Shown in pieces: positions 26,200-38,637 of a stretch of 64,000 bases of DNA (its first letter is position 1; each line of letters starts with the position of its first letter). The notes beneath the pieces were generated by a model that was not told the origin of the DNA, made no database searches, and was given only the letters and a program-made list of their open reading frames with translations. Position numbers and translations under genes: made by a program. Origin of the DNA: Stercorarius parasiticus (taxonomy: Eukaryota > Chordata > Aves > Charadriiformes > Stercorariidae). The DNA lies in the NCBI GenBank assembly GCA_013396915.1, contig VWZL01001368.1, positions 558,001 through 622,000 on the forward strand, given 5' to 3'.

Positions 26200-27378
26200 C
26201 CTGACCATTTTAATAAGAATGGAAAACTGATCTGTTGTCTGTAATCCTGTCGTTCTGCCTGGGCCAGTGTTTGGGATAAACATAGCTATCCCACAGTATG
26301 ATTTTTACAAACAGTATTCAAAAAACCCACCGCAGGCAAAGTAAATGGCAGCATATTCTGTTGGACTCTGGCGAAATTAATGTACAATACAATGAAATAT
26401 ACTTGCATGTAGCGTGTCCTTCTAATGATAAAAAGCGTATGTACCATTTTGTTTGTTTTCAGGGAACGGTGCAAAAGAGAGGGCACAAATTACATTTTGA
26501 TCTAATGGAAAATGCAAAGGAAAACACTATTTATAATAATCTGCTTAGTAACACGGGTTGCTATGAACACATTGGACCTCTCTAGACCGCCTCTGCGCCG
26601 AGGCAGCGTGCAGCTCAGCCCGCAGAGCGGACCCTCACCATCTCCATAGGGCTCAGCATCAGGCACTTGAGAAGTGGTCTCTCTCCCTCCTGGATATCCC
26701 ACTCCCTGCACTAAGAAAACTCCCATCCAGTACAACGGGCTTGTAAATGTGGGCAGCAGGATCTCCTCCAGAGCTGGATCCCTCCCTGCTCCTCCAAAAA
26801 CCACCCCAGAGCAACCACAGATCTCACCACCATCAGAGCTGGGGGCAAAACTCATTCCTTCCTTTCCCTTCATCACACTGATGCACATGAACCTATTCTC
26901 ATGCAAAGGAAAAAGCCACAGTGATTTCATCCCTAGGAAAGACAGAAGACAGTTAAAAAACAAAAGTATGTATATATTCCTAAAAAAATATGCATATAAC
27001 CCTGTGTATAAATAAATGCAGCGCTTGGGTATTTATTCCAGCACTCTAGACCATGTAAGTACCTGTAAGTCTAGGTAGGCCACAACCCTGCTTTAAGTGA
27101 TGAAATTTAAAATCTGCCATTACAGAACAGTGGCCTGAAACATTATACAAGTGACGTGAGTTAAGGATGGAGTAATAGCCTTTACACTCAATTTCCTGGC
27201 TTTCCTTGGTTTGCGTCACACCCTTAATGTTATTTCAACATTGCGTTTTGTCCTCTAAATTAAATGTACAGTAGGTGTTTTGTATTTAATTTCCTTACTG
27301 TTTTTTTTCCCCTCCTAAAGGAAAAAGAATGGAAGAGATTCATGAAAGGTTATAAAACACACATTGTGTACTGGAGAG

Positions 27379-27534
27379 GCTGGAGTAGCTCTTTTGGAGC
27401 CTTTTCATTCTCCTGGGAAAATATGTAATTAGGTAGTTTTTTAACATGTGTATTATGTACTGAATTACATGTATTTATACATTTCTCAAAGGAGTATTGC
27501 TTACACAATAGCCTGGAGCAACTCTTTTGGAGCC
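27379..27534 (+). repeat. diverged direct repeat of a 23-bp motif
   Basis: GCTGGAGTAGCTCTTTTGGA plus GCC (27379-27401) recurs as CCTGGAGCAACTCTTTTGGA plus GCC (27512-27534), with 20 of 23 positions identical. The 110 bp between them is AT-rich and includes the dyad words TGTAATTA and GAATTACAT. The repeat may mark an old tandem duplication or a paired binding module. Confidence 0.7.
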
Positions 27535-28488
27535 GTTTGGGTCTATCATATAATTCTGTACTTAAGACCCGTTTATAGTAAATTTTGTTGTGCCTACGTA
27601 GTAGCTTTTTATTTTTATTTAAGATGAATTTTAAGGCTTGCGAGGGGTGCTACATTGACAGCCCTGGAGACTGCAGGCTTCTGTTTATTTACAGAATGGG
27701 AAAACATGGGTAGTGAAGGTGTGGGCATCCCCACACCTACCCCTCCAACATTTACCTTATCTCTGACTTTGGGAACAACTTCCCAAAGTAGGTGGTGAAT
27801 GATTCAGTATTCGGCTTTCTTAGCCATTTGTTATGGCAGTTTTGGGGATGAGGACAGCCATCCGCCTGGAACTGGACTAATACCAAAAAAAAATTATTTC
27901 ACATAGGCTGTTAAGTATTTGCCATCTGCTAATCTGCAATTTATCTCATTTCATTTTCTTTTCTTATATAGGAAAAAAAAAAACCACTTGGAAGCAGATT
28001 TCTGTAAGGATTTAGGTGCTGCAAAACAGCCACAGGCACTATGGAAATCAGTATTAGACATGTTTCTATCCTCCTAAGATACAGGTTTCTGAGTCTTTAA
28101 ACATCAGAAAGAATTTAAAGGTTCTGGGGCTTTTTTTTTTTCCTGGAAAGAAAGAATGTATAAGCCAAAATAGTTTTCTCCTAAAATCATAAACAAACAA
28201 ACTCCCTCTTCCCCCCCAAATACACTACAGCTAAAATGACTTAATGTGATGCTGCCAAGAAAGCACAGTGACAGCTGTAATGTAAATGCATGGATGGGTG
28301 TATTTTTACATTATTTAAAGTCCCAAGAAGGAAAATAGCTTGCTCTGAATGAGAGAAGCTGAAGTCATCAAGCAGTAGCGCTGGGCAAATAATAGACTTT
28401 CTTACAAAAAAAAAAAAAGTTGATACCAAGTCCCAAATTAGTTTGACATCCCTCCTCCCAAATGTGATTTCATTTTACTTGGATTTTT

Positions 28489-28523
28489 AAAACAAAACAA
28501 AACAAAACAAAACAAAACAAAAC
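28489..28523. repeat. (AAAAC)7 microsatellite
   Basis: Seven perfect tandem copies of AAAAC. This is a perfect array and likely polymorphic. Confidence 0.95.
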
Positions 28524-30319
28524 TGTTTTGGTTATTTCAAAGGTGTATGCCAGGGCTTTGTTTGGGTTTGGTTTTTTTAAACAGTCTTGTTTTAAACAAA
28601 GCTTCAGAAACTATTTTTCAAAAATATTGAAGGAATTCTGCATTTCCCAAGAAACAATTCATTTAAAACACGTTGAAAGAAACTTAGTTAATTCTCTTCC
28701 TTTTAATTAAAACATGACTGGAATTGAGCCCAATATGGGAAGTCTTAAAACCTTCCAAAACTAATTTTTGGGAAAATCTTCTATACATAAAAAAAGCCTT
28801 CATCCCAATCTCCCTTAGGAGCAGTCAAGCGCACGATATTTGGCTACAGCTTCCCTCTCCCTTAACACCAAGCTGTGGGGGGAAGGCATGAAAAGCAAGG
28901 CTAATGATGGAGGTCAGTACCAGAAATTTTTTTACCCTGTCAGGGACGTGTTTTCCGGAGTACGAGTAGAAATGTTGTACACGCTTACTTTTCCTTACAG
29001 TAGTCCATCGATGGCACAAAACAGTAGGACCCACGGACAATGTGAAGGCAAGACACATTCCCTATCCTAGGTTGAAGGAATATATAAGGCGCAAGGAAAA
29101 TCAATCAAAACCCAGGGAAAATTACTATAATTGACACACCGGGTACCACTGTAATCTTTTTTAAGGTTGTCTTTAGCTATTCATTTTGCCAGTTTAACTC
29201 TCAGTACAGAAAGTACCTTCGTGCACAGAGAGTACAAATTTCAGCAAGTTACAGCTGACTCAAATCAACGCTACCAAAGTACTGCATGTCAATCTGCTTC
29301 CCAGGAGGCTATTTCTGTGCCTGCTTCAGCCTCTTCTCCTCAGCTCTTTCTGCAATGGAGAGGTCCACCATCAAGTTTGCAAGTGTTTATTTTTTAAGTT
29401 TTAGGGAAGAGAGGAGTTCCTAAAATATCATTGATAAATAAAGGAGCAAGCCTGGAAAGTCTCAGCTCAGAAGGCCAAGGATTCAGAAAGGAGTAAGTAA
29501 TAGAAAATAGCCGGTGAAAACAGGAACACAGTTAAGTTTCATGAGTGCTGTCACGCAGGGGGATGAATGATGCAATAAGCAGTCTGTGCGGTTAAAAACC
29601 AGAAGACTGACATCCTGGGATCATCCTGGGGTATCCTAATCCCCAAATCCTCTGCGTTTCAGGTCCTTTACCTGTCAAATGTGTACCATAGTGCTACTCT
29701 AGCTGCAGTATGGAAGGAAATGTTAAATCATGAGCCTCAAATTTAAAGGTCATATGAATTTTTAGCAGCAGAAGAAAAATCATTTGAAGTGACGAAAAAG
29801 TCCTTCTTCCCAGTACTGTTATTTTTTAGATACTGCTGCCATTTCCAGTCAGGGAAGCTACTTTTCCTCCTTGAGATTACACGATTAAAAGCCTAATCCT
29901 GCAGCCCTTCCTTACAGGAGGAACCTTATTGCTGTTAAAGCCCCAGAGATATGGGTAGGCATTTTGCCATCAACATAGAGTTACATGCACAGGCACAAGG
30001 GGTGCTGGAAACTTCCCCAGACCACTAAAGGACATTATTAATATAGATGTAATTCAACACCAGTGCTTTCATTTTCAGCACAAGATTGAACTTCTCATGG
30101 CAGGAGACCACCTCCAGAGGCAGGATGTGCCCATCACCCCTGCACCAATGTGCGTGGTTAGGAATGCAGGACCAGAACGAAGCTGTGCAGCCACCAAGGC
30201 TGGGTCTCTGCGGGTACAGGCACCCAGGTATAGCACAGTCCCTCTCATCATCCACAAAAAGTACTTCTTGCCCCCATGGCTCCTACTGGAAGGCAGTTTC
30301 CGGACCTCACTATACTGAG

Positions 30320-30735
30320 GGGTAGAAACCGTCTGATTTCCAGTTTCAGCCTATTCAGGGCCAAGTTTATGCCCGCTTGTTCCTATGCAAATATTGCTCT
30401 TGGATTTGAATAGCTTTTTCCCCTCTCTGGCATTTAGCCATGGATGTATTTATAAAGTGCTGTCAAATTCTCTCTCAACTCTATTTTGCTAAACTAAACA
30501 AGCCAATCTCTTGTGGTCCCTTCCCATAAGATAGGCTTTCCAATCTTTTCATATCCCCACTAGACTTTCTATAGAGTTTACATGTATTCTAGCTTTAACT
30601 CAACTTTAACATAGTTTTATTTAAAAAGCATGCCATATTCTAAACTAAGCTTTCTAGTATCTTGTACAATGGTACCAGTGCCTTGCCTGATGTGTTTAAC
30701 TTCTCTACAGCCTCACCACTGTCCCATTGTCACCA
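30320..30735 (-). mobile_element. old CR1-type LINE fragment
   Basis: The plus strand reads as the reverse complement of an old amniote CR1 3' region. Recognisable antisense landmarks occur in consensus order: CTGATTTCCAGTTT, AGTTTATGCCCGCTTGTTC, GGATGTATTTATAAAG, TGCTAAACTAAACAAGCCAA, CTTCCCATAAGATAGGCTTT and ACCAGTGCCTTG. The element therefore lies on the minus strand. Divergence is high with several small indels, and there is no open coding frame. The homology edges are approximate. Confidence 0.75.
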
Positions 30736-33700
30736 TATCACTAGCTGGAATAGGGTGGACAGGGTTAACCTTGAAGTTTTAGCCTAAGACTCAGCCACAC
30801 ATAGAAGTTGCGCAGTTAGTTAAGCATGAAGTTCAGAGGGTCTTTCCAAGCCTCAGCACCGCAATTTACTAACAGGTCACTTGTGTGTGTGCAACATGTC
30901 ACGTTTTTAAGGCGAACACCGACCATTAAGAGACTAGAAAGCGAGAGGCTCCACCAAAGTTGATCTTTTCTCCCACCCAACCCATCCCCCCCCAAGTCCG
31001 AACTGGAAGCAGCTCTGTATCCAGGCATCTGCTTTTGTTTTGAAATCAGAGAAATGTCAATTTGCCTCCAGATATTAGTCCCGAGTCTTCCACCCGCATC
31101 CACAGATTTAGACAGGAACTAGTTCGGCTTACTGTCTTCTCCAACTGCCGCTGCCCCCAGCACAGAGGCTGTGCTCACCCCCTCCATTCTCCTCATCAAC
31201 CTTTTGCCATCACACCGACATTTCAAAGGCCGTGCTGGTGCTGCCCAGCCTTCCAGCCTGCTTCCCTTCAAACCACAGCCGAACTACAGGCACTCTCCTC
31301 TGCTCCGTGCCAAAAAAAAAATAAATCAGTCAAACGAAATAATTAAAAAAAAAAAATAAAATCATACAGCAGCAGGCAGCATGCTGTTCGTGTCGCTCTA
31401 ACGGGCTGCGACAGCCACGCGATAGGAGCAGGGCAGCAGGGGACGCACACACACGTATGGCAGCAGGATACACCTGAGTGCTACCGGTGGGCGCACCCCT
31501 CTCTCCTCCTGGTGGCTCCTCAGAATGCTCCAGCACTTAGTCTTGCTCTCAATTTTATTTTTATCCTCGACAGAAGCCATCCTGGAGCCAGTGCCCAAGC
31601 AGGCAATCTCTCAGTGCCAAAGTAAGTGCAGCTGCCCACACGCTACAGCTCTTAAGCATGTGATGAGCGTTTATCCTGAATATATATTTCTTCAAGCATC
31701 CTCAGCCACTAACCTTTACGGAACATGTGTTAAGAATACAAATGTATTAACAGCATCCTCTAGATGTTTCTTCTTACTGTTGTTTTCTTTATGGTGGCGA
31801 CCAAGGGTGCTCTTCAAGGAGGTCACCCTGGTATGCATTAGGTAACAAGGTGACATCAGGACAGCTGCTACCTATCCATTTTACAGCCTCTGTCTCTGAG
31901 AAGATAGATGAGGTAAACAGCTAACAGTAGACAGGATAATATAACAAGAAGCGACAGTGAGGCACTGCAAGTTAATACTTATCAGCATTACTTGATGTAA
32001 TCTTCCTACTCTGTGGTCCATTTTTTCTTTTCTCCATTTCAACTCACATACATTGCCTTGGCATCTACCCTAGGAGCGGTTCTGCAGCATAACACGCTCT
32101 GAGTTTTCTACAGATGCACACAGACACAGCACAGCCCCCGATATCCTTGCCTTTTGCCAGGCACAGATTTAAGAGAAGGAGCTATAAATCCTTCTGAAGC
32201 ACATTGCCTTTCATGAATGGTGCAATCCTCACATTATCCTAAAAAAGTGATACCATACCACACCACAAGCTGGAGCTGGACTGGGCTTACAGGTTAAAAA
32301 TCCTTCCTTGTCTTCCCACTGAATTTCCTGTACAAGCATCCCGCCATCCTCACTCATGTATACAGGTCACTTCTTCAAAGTGTAACACATCTTCTCCTCC
32401 TTAATATTTAGAAAGCATTCTCACATCTTAATGACTCAGAAACGTGGATTTCCACACACTTGCTTACATTCCCAAATTTGCAATACCAAAAGCACAGTCA
32501 GTGGCCTGCAGAACAGATATTTATAGATACTATAAATGTACAGAGGTTCATATACCAGGTTAAGGTAGAACTAAAAGCATAATTTGGGCCTTGGTTGTGT
32601 CTTTCTTATCCTAGCATGCTTGGACATCTTCAAAGTATAAATCTAACTTTCAGTTACAACATTCCTTTAATGTTTTACCCACACGTCATTGAGTTGTGCA
32701 AACATATAACTTTCTCATTTTTTATTCTTAAAGAGAAATACACATGAAACCATTACGCAAGAAATCCAAAGAGTTTGCTGCTGCTTCGCCAAGTCACCAG
32801 CAATGTATGACGAATAGAGATCATCTTGAAATTCAAGTCCCAGATTCACCCATCCATTCGAGTAGGATGATAAGTGCAGCGCTACATTATCAGGAAGTTC
32901 ACATTTCCACAACACTGGAAGATTGCTCCCCTCCCGCTGATACACATGAACACAGCATCTACGAGAGCAGCAACCAGCAGAACAGCAGCAACAAATTGTC
33001 AGTGAAAAAGACGACGGTGGTGGCTCTTGTAACAGCAGTACGCAGAACTGTTGCACACAGGTTGGATGCTGAGGGTAGAAGTCATCTTCATGAACATGAA
33101 CACTAAAATACTACTGTTTGGCACATTTCATATACTCTTAGTGATTACATAAAACTGTTCATCTACGTGTATTTTTTCAAATATAGCGAACACAAACCTT
33201 ACAATTAAATTTAGTGACACAGTAGGTTTAAAGTGATAAAAAAGGATAACTTTCTTAAAAAAAAAATCCAGTTTGGGTCCTTTCAGATGAAATAACTCAG
33301 CTTCCTTACTAGTTCTGAGAATATTCTGTTACTAAAGGAAAAAAAAAAAAAATGTGGTGGGCTTCCACTCTTCAGTAAAATAAAAAGGTTAAAATCCCGG
33401 ATTTGGATGAAAACAGAACTCATGCTCTTGAGCCACAGATGATCTTCACTATAAGTCCCAGAAACTCAGTATATCAAACTTAGAGATTCCCTTTTCATTT
33501 AAAGCTCCCTGTAACTTTTTGAGGGTTAGTAAGGGTGTTGTTTCGGGGTTTGGGTATTTTGGCTTTCAGTAAATTTGGGGGAATGTTAGTGGAGTCACAT
33601 CAATATCTCTTTATATTGTCCCAGCAGCAACTGAAGTTTCTTTGAAGATGCTCTCCAACACAATGAGTGTTGAAACATTCCAGAAACATTCAAGGAGTAG

Positions 33701-34691
33701 ATATTTCAAAGACACCTTCAGATCTGAACGCTCAGTTCTCTTCCAAAGAGCTCAACATTCCGGCATAAGCCGTTTCCACAAAATCATGACGAAGGATTAA
33801 AGTTGTGAGACTCAAGAATTTAAAATTTATACATTGATATCTTTTTCTTCATTCATTCTTCTTCTTAAACACATAAATAAAGTCTGAGAGTCTCTTGCAG
33901 AGTCTTTATTCCTGAAACTGAAACCTTATGGAAAAGAAACTTGCAACATGCCTACCCCAGTGATTTGAAGTCTAAATTTCCATCTGGGAGAAATAGTTAC
34001 TTGCTTTTATATCTTCTTCAGGTCGGTAAAAATGAAAGATTAGCCATCAATTCTAGGGTCTTGTATTGTCACAAGTCTGAGTATATGCCTCATCCTTCCT
34101 TGATTAGATTGTGAAAGTAAAAGGTCTCCATGAGACTCACGGGGTTCTTCAGCTCGTGCTTCTCATCTTGGGGGAAACCCGTCTCCTCTCCCGCAAAACC
34201 CCCACAACAACAAGCCCTGATTCTAAACCAACGGTTGCTACTGCTACTCAACCAAGTTCCATAAAAATTTTGTTAAGAAAGAAAAATGCCACTCAAGTAT
34301 TTTAATGTGCTTGCTGAAGAAGGTTCAGATTCTAAGCTAATCTGATCTTTGAGACTTGTTCTGCTGTATATTATTGCAGATCACCAAACTGCTTTCCAAA
34401 CTTCTTGCTCCTTTACCAAATCATGATCTCCTCTCAAAAAGATAGCCACAGGACACATCACTGCCACAGGTCATGGATTTTTTGCAGCATCAGGGTTATA
34501 ATTGCTTAAGTATCCCTAAAAAGAGCCAAACTTCCCAGAAGGTTAGAGATGTTTTCAGCTGCATCATCTAGCACCCAAGTTATGGGTATCTTCACTGAGA
34601 TGAGCAGAATCTGAATCCAGGTCCCAGCTGTTACATACGTTGTATTATGGCTACTTTAAATTATGGCCACCTGTTGGGTAAAAATTCTCCT
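30736..34691. other. intergenic DNA with a CpG cluster
   Basis: No gene recognised. Overlapping frames on the two strands at about 32715-33106 are low-complexity (Ser/His-rich on one, Cys-rich on the other) and look like chance. The stretch contains A-rich runs at 31311-31359 and the CpG cluster at 31386-31500. Confidence 0.65.
31386..31500. promoter_or_regulatory. small CpG cluster (putative)
   Basis: About ten CpG dinucleotides fall within 115 bp (TTCGTGTCGC, AACGGGCTGCGA, CCACGCGAT, GACGC, CACGTA, ACCGGTGGGCGC), far above the local background. The cluster is too short for a formal CpG island. It may be an unmethylated regulatory element or just a locally GC-rich patch; no TATA-like word or start site can be defined. 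Confidence 0.2.
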
Positions 34692-35588
34692 TTGAGATGA
34701 TGACACCAAGCTGAGTCATGCAGTTGGCAAACTTAAGGGACACGACACCATTCAGAGAGATCTGGACAAGCTTGAGAAGTGGACTCATGTAAACCTCATG
34801 AGGTTCAACAAGGCCAAGAGCAGGGTCCCGCACCTGGGTCAGGGCAAACCCTGGTGTCAATATAGGCTGGGGGATGAAGGGATTGAGAGTAGCCCTGCCA
34901 AAGACTTGAGGGTACTGGTGGATGATAAGCTGGACAGGAGCCAGCAATGCGCGCTTACAGCCCAGAAAGCCTTTATCGTGGGCTGCATCAAAAGAAACAT
35001 GGCCAGCAGGTGGAGGGTGGCGATTCTGCCTCTCTACTCTACTCCGGTGAGACTCCACCTGGAGTACAGCGTGCAGCTCTGGGGCCATCAGCGCAGGACA
35101 GACATGGACCTGTTGGAGCAGGGCCAGAGGAGGGCCACGAAGATGCTCAGAGGGCTGGAGCACCTCTCCTATGAGGACAGGCTGAGGGAGTTGGGGTTGT
35201 TCAACCTGGAGAAGAAAAGGCTCTGGGAAGACCTTATTGTGACCTTTCAATACTTAAAGGGGGCTTATAAGAAAGATGGGGACACACTTTTTAGTAGGGT
35301 CTGTTGCAATAGGACAAGGGGTAATGGTTTTAAACTCAAAGAGGGTAGATTCAGACTAGATATAAGGAAGAAATTTATTTTTTTTTTACAATGAGGGCAA
35401 TGAAACCCTGGAACATGTTGCCCAGAAAGGCTGTAGATGCCCCTTCCCTGGAAACATCGATGGTCAGGTTGGATGGGGCTTTGAGCAATCTGATGTAGTT
35501 GAAGATGTCCCTGCTCATTGCAGGGGGGGTTGGACTAGATGACCATTAAACATCCCTTCCAGCCCAAACCATTCTATAATTCTATGAT
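34692..35588 (+). mobile_element. CR1 LINE, best-preserved copy
   Basis: A 5'-truncated CR1 retrotransposon that begins just after the reverse-transcriptase active-site region, since the first in-frame residues read [14 protein letters not shown] single frame stays open from 34696 to the stop ending at 35394 (232 codons) and encodes the end of the reverse transcriptase. Diagnostic segments include [29 protein letters not shown]-like [33 protein letters not shown] and [16 protein letters not shown]. The 3' UTR follows, with TTGGACTAGATGACC, and the tail ends in ATTCTATAATTCTATGAT. The intact frame over almost 700 bp and low visible decay suggest that this is the youngest element in the window. 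It lacks the 5' UTR, ORF1 and most of ORF2, so it cannot be mobile. Confidence 0.95.
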
Positions 35589-36239
35589 AAGTTTTTGTAA
35601 AGAAAGTTTCTAAGTCGTGTTTTGTTATTATGACATCTTTTGTTTTTAAAAGGCATTCTGATAAAGAAACTAAATGTGCTTAGATAATAAATATGAGCTC
35701 AGTAAAAATTGACCATGCCTTTAAAAGAAGTGTACATCGCTGATAACAGTTCATAAAACAATATTGTTGTTCCTTTTCTCAATAGAAAGAAATGTTAACA
35801 GGGAGAAAGCCAAAGGCAGGAAGGGAAGGGAGGTGCCAGGGATTCCTGGGATGTCTGATTTACTCTAAGCGGGCTCAATTCCCCAGTGTGTTTTGTCCCA
35901 TAGCATATGCAAGGGGCTAGAAGGCCAAATAGACTGGCAATGGGTATGGCTGCTGTTGTCTAAGGCTTTGTACAATACTCTGAATAACCTTTTGTTTTCA
36001 TGTGTTTCCACACAGATAAAAGACTGTGCTTGAGCAGCAGTAGTGACAGATAGTTGCCACACCAATAGTTATCATACCAAATCCAATCTGTTTAGCTTCA
36101 TTTAAACAAGCTAGATTTCTAAAGGTTTTGTTATCCCTTGAGCTGGAAGAAGAACATCTCTTATTTATATTAGTTGCTTAAGACTGCCCTGTGCTATGTG
36201 CTGCATGGTGGTATAGTGAGAGTGTTCCATCCCGAATCA

Positions 36240-36352
36240 CTCACCATATAAACAGAAGAGATACAGGCGTTATTATTTTTCTTGCTCGTAGTAAGACCCA
36301 AGTCACGGAATGACTAAGAAGCTTGCTTAAGGTCACACAGGATACCTGTAGC
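36240..36352 (-). mobile_element. MIR-like SINE fragment
   Basis: On the minus strand the sequence reads CTGTGTGACCTTAAGCAAGC, then TTCTTAGTCATTCCGTGACT, and later AAATAATAACGCC. This follows the MIR/CORE-SINE order of the CTGTGTGACCTTGGGCAAG block, the pyrimidine-rich middle and the ATAATAATACC block. The tRNA-like head is missing. Highly diverged, as expected for an ancient amniote SINE. Confidence 0.7.
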
Positions 36353-36358
36353 ACAGTT

Positions 36359-36390
36359 AAAAAAAAAAAAAATATATATTTTTTTTTAAA
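36359..36390. repeat. A14-TATATA-T9 palindrome
   Basis: Fourteen A, then TATATA, then nine T. The part from 36364 to 36387 is a perfect 24-bp palindrome. It adjoins the MIR-like fragment and is probably simple-sequence expansion. Confidence 0.85.
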
Positions 36391-37819
36391 TTCAGACCTG
36401 TCACATCCTGATGTATCTGTCTACTGACAGGTTTGGTGTCATCCCTACAGAAAGGGGGAAGCTCTCACTGCAGGTTCCCTGATGCAGTGTTCCCCCTGGC
36501 TTGCGGTTCTCCTTCAGCTCTATCCACATGCAGCCCCAGGCTTATTCCAAGCATTACCGTTATTCAGAGCTCCCAGTGAAGTTGGCTCTCCCTTGTTTGC
36601 TAGAAGCGTTTTTAACACTTCAAAGGTATCTCAATCTCCTACCACTAAAGCCGGGTGCCCATTTCCCATTGCAAGCATAAGATCTGCTCTAAAGGAACAC
36701 CTATGCATATTCCTTTAACCATGAATCCAATATAATTTTCCAAATATCATAGGATGAGATGAGACACAGTTTAATTCCCAGCACAAACTAATTACTGCAT
36801 ACAGTAGAAGAGAAAAACTGTCCTTTAGGGCATCTTACATACCTGCAATGATACAAATCCTTTAAGCAAACCCAGTGCTACTGAACCTCAGTAGTACTCT
36901 GTGGGTTTGGAGAATACCACAAACACCACATGAACATTAATTAAGCACAAGGTAAAGCCATAAACATTTTAACAGTAACCACGGCACTTTGGGAGGCCTG
37001 ATTACCCACTGTGGTTGTGTGCTCTGATCTGGCAGTTCCCTCAGGACCATCTTTCCATCACACCATCACTTGCAGGCCACGATGACCGGCATTTCCAGAA
37101 TAGATGTACTCTCAACACCGTATTTCAAGGGGCACTCTGGAAAAATGGATATGCCTGCCACTTCCACATACCATTAGTTCTGGGACATAAAATAACTGAG
37201 TGCAAGCTCTGTCATTTCAGTGCTCTGACAAGTACTAAAGAGCCATTCGGTGAAAGTGAGCATATGTTCAACTGCTTAGCAGAATCACAGCCTTCATCGT
37301 AGACACGGGCAGTATCACAGCCATTAAAATTAGGTTCCATAAAGGTCTATTGCACACAGAATTTGCTTGATAGAAAGTAAACATTGACGGTATATTCTAT
37401 CACAGCACATAAACAGCAAGAATTTTTTTTAAAACCTGTACGACTATTACACATGTACTTACAAAAAAAAAATCTGAGCTAGCAAAATTCACTTTAAAAT
37501 GTATTAAAGGATCATTACCACACTCAGTTTAAGAGCAGGACTGACATAAGTGCTAGCACAAAACATCAACAAAGCAGAGCATAAATCTTTTGAGTCCGGA
37601 AAAGACTCTTTTCGTAGGTTATTTTTCCTTCTACAAAGCAACAATGTAATCATCAAGCAAACAGAGAGAGTGAAGGAATGACTGACGGAAGGCCAGGCTT
37701 ATTTTTCACTAACGTAAATGCATTCACCGCCTGGAATAACCAGCAAGTTATTCCTTTCCATGCTCTTCCTGTTATTTTAGCTTCTGGAAGGAAAATCTAT
37801 TTGAAAAGATATCTTTGCA

Positions 37820-37850
37820 TGCATACATACATTATTTTATATATATATTT
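37820..37850. repeat. AT-rich microsatellite
   Basis: GCATACATACATT followed by TATATATATAT. Simple sequence. Confidence 0.7.
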
Positions 37851-38343
37851 GGATTCACACATATGCACGTACATGGGGAAAAGGGGTGTTTAGACACACG
37901 GCCCCAGCATCCAACTTTCTCTGTGAACTGCAACGACGCACACAGACAAAGCTTGTTTCTTCTTTTTAAACTATGTAGGATAATAGTTATTGTCTTTAAG
38001 TAACGATGCGAGGCTGCTCTCTGGGACAGCAGGGCAACACGTGACAAAGAACAAGTTTGGAAAACCCTGACAGAGTTTACACTGGCAAAAACCGCTCCAG
38101 TAAGGTGAACCTCACTACCAGCATGCACTCGCGTGCCGAGGTATGGCTTGTTGGTTTACCCAGTGTTTAAATCCCCAGTGAGCTGCTGTCTTCAAACCTC
38201 TGACACTAGGACTTCTCCTAGTAAGGACCTGGGCGGCCTCCTGCTGAACAGGGGAAAGCGTGAAGCATGGGAAATTTCAAAGCAGCAGACAGAAAAGGCT
38301 TCACAGAGAAAAGGAGACAGATCTTTATATAGGCCCAGACCAA

Positions 38344-38452
38344 GCCAGGTATGTAAACATTTGCACAGCTATAAGCTGTAGGAGTACTCCCGTTGTAATC
38401 AACGGGATCTCTTAAACACGCTTAACGTGAGGCTTATGCTTACATACCTGGC
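38344..38452. repeat. imperfect 109-bp palindrome, MITE-like
   Basis: The two halves are near reverse complements. The outer arm GCCAGGTATGTAA (38344-38356) pairs with TTACATACCTGGC at the right end (38440-38452). The centre is a perfect 8-bp stem TCCCGTTG (38388-38395) and CAACGGGA (38400-38407) around a TAAT loop. In between, pairing is partial, with TAAGC and TGT words kept in register. The central and right parts (GGAGTACTCCCGTTG, CACGCTTAACGTGAG) resemble a palindromic repeat common in reptile and bird genomes. I infer an old foldback or MITE-like element; the family name is not certain. Confidence 0.6.
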
Positions 38453-38637
38453 ATAAAGGGAGACAGAACAAGCAACCGTGGGGCCTGCCTACAGGGGGGT
38501 TTCCAGCAGACACGGACAGTGAGTGACGGGGCCACAGACCCAGATCCACATTTTCCTAAGAGCAACTGATAATTCTGGATAGCCAGTTAGGGTAAGGCTA
38601 AGATTTAGAGATATGGAAATAAATACCTAAGGAACAT

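Larger units (their letters stand above)
19231..30310. other. intergenic DNA, gene-poor
   Basis: About 11 kb without a gene I can name. It contains a candidate unassigned exon (20964-21050, minus), a purine-rich patch (21764-21820), a perfect short palindrome (23076-23100), a tRNA-derived SINE head (23585-23645), a diverged duplicated motif (27379 and 27512) and A-rich microsatellites. The open frames, including those at 23218-23631 and 26502-26963 on the minus strand, show no known domain. Confidence 0.65.

Noticed and set aside
26502..26963. 153-residue minus-strand frame in a GC-richer patch
   Set aside because: No domain recognised and a plus-strand frame of similar length overlaps it. 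Composition effect.
31525..31845. Plus-strand frame starting with a hydrophobic, signal-peptide-like segment
   Set aside because: The hydrophobic start is followed by sequence with no domain, no cysteine pattern I recognise and no splice context. Chance is more likely than a small secreted protein.
32715..33106. Overlapping 120- and 113-residue frames on opposite strands
   Set aside because: Low complexity, no family resemblance, both strands equally open. No basis for a gene.
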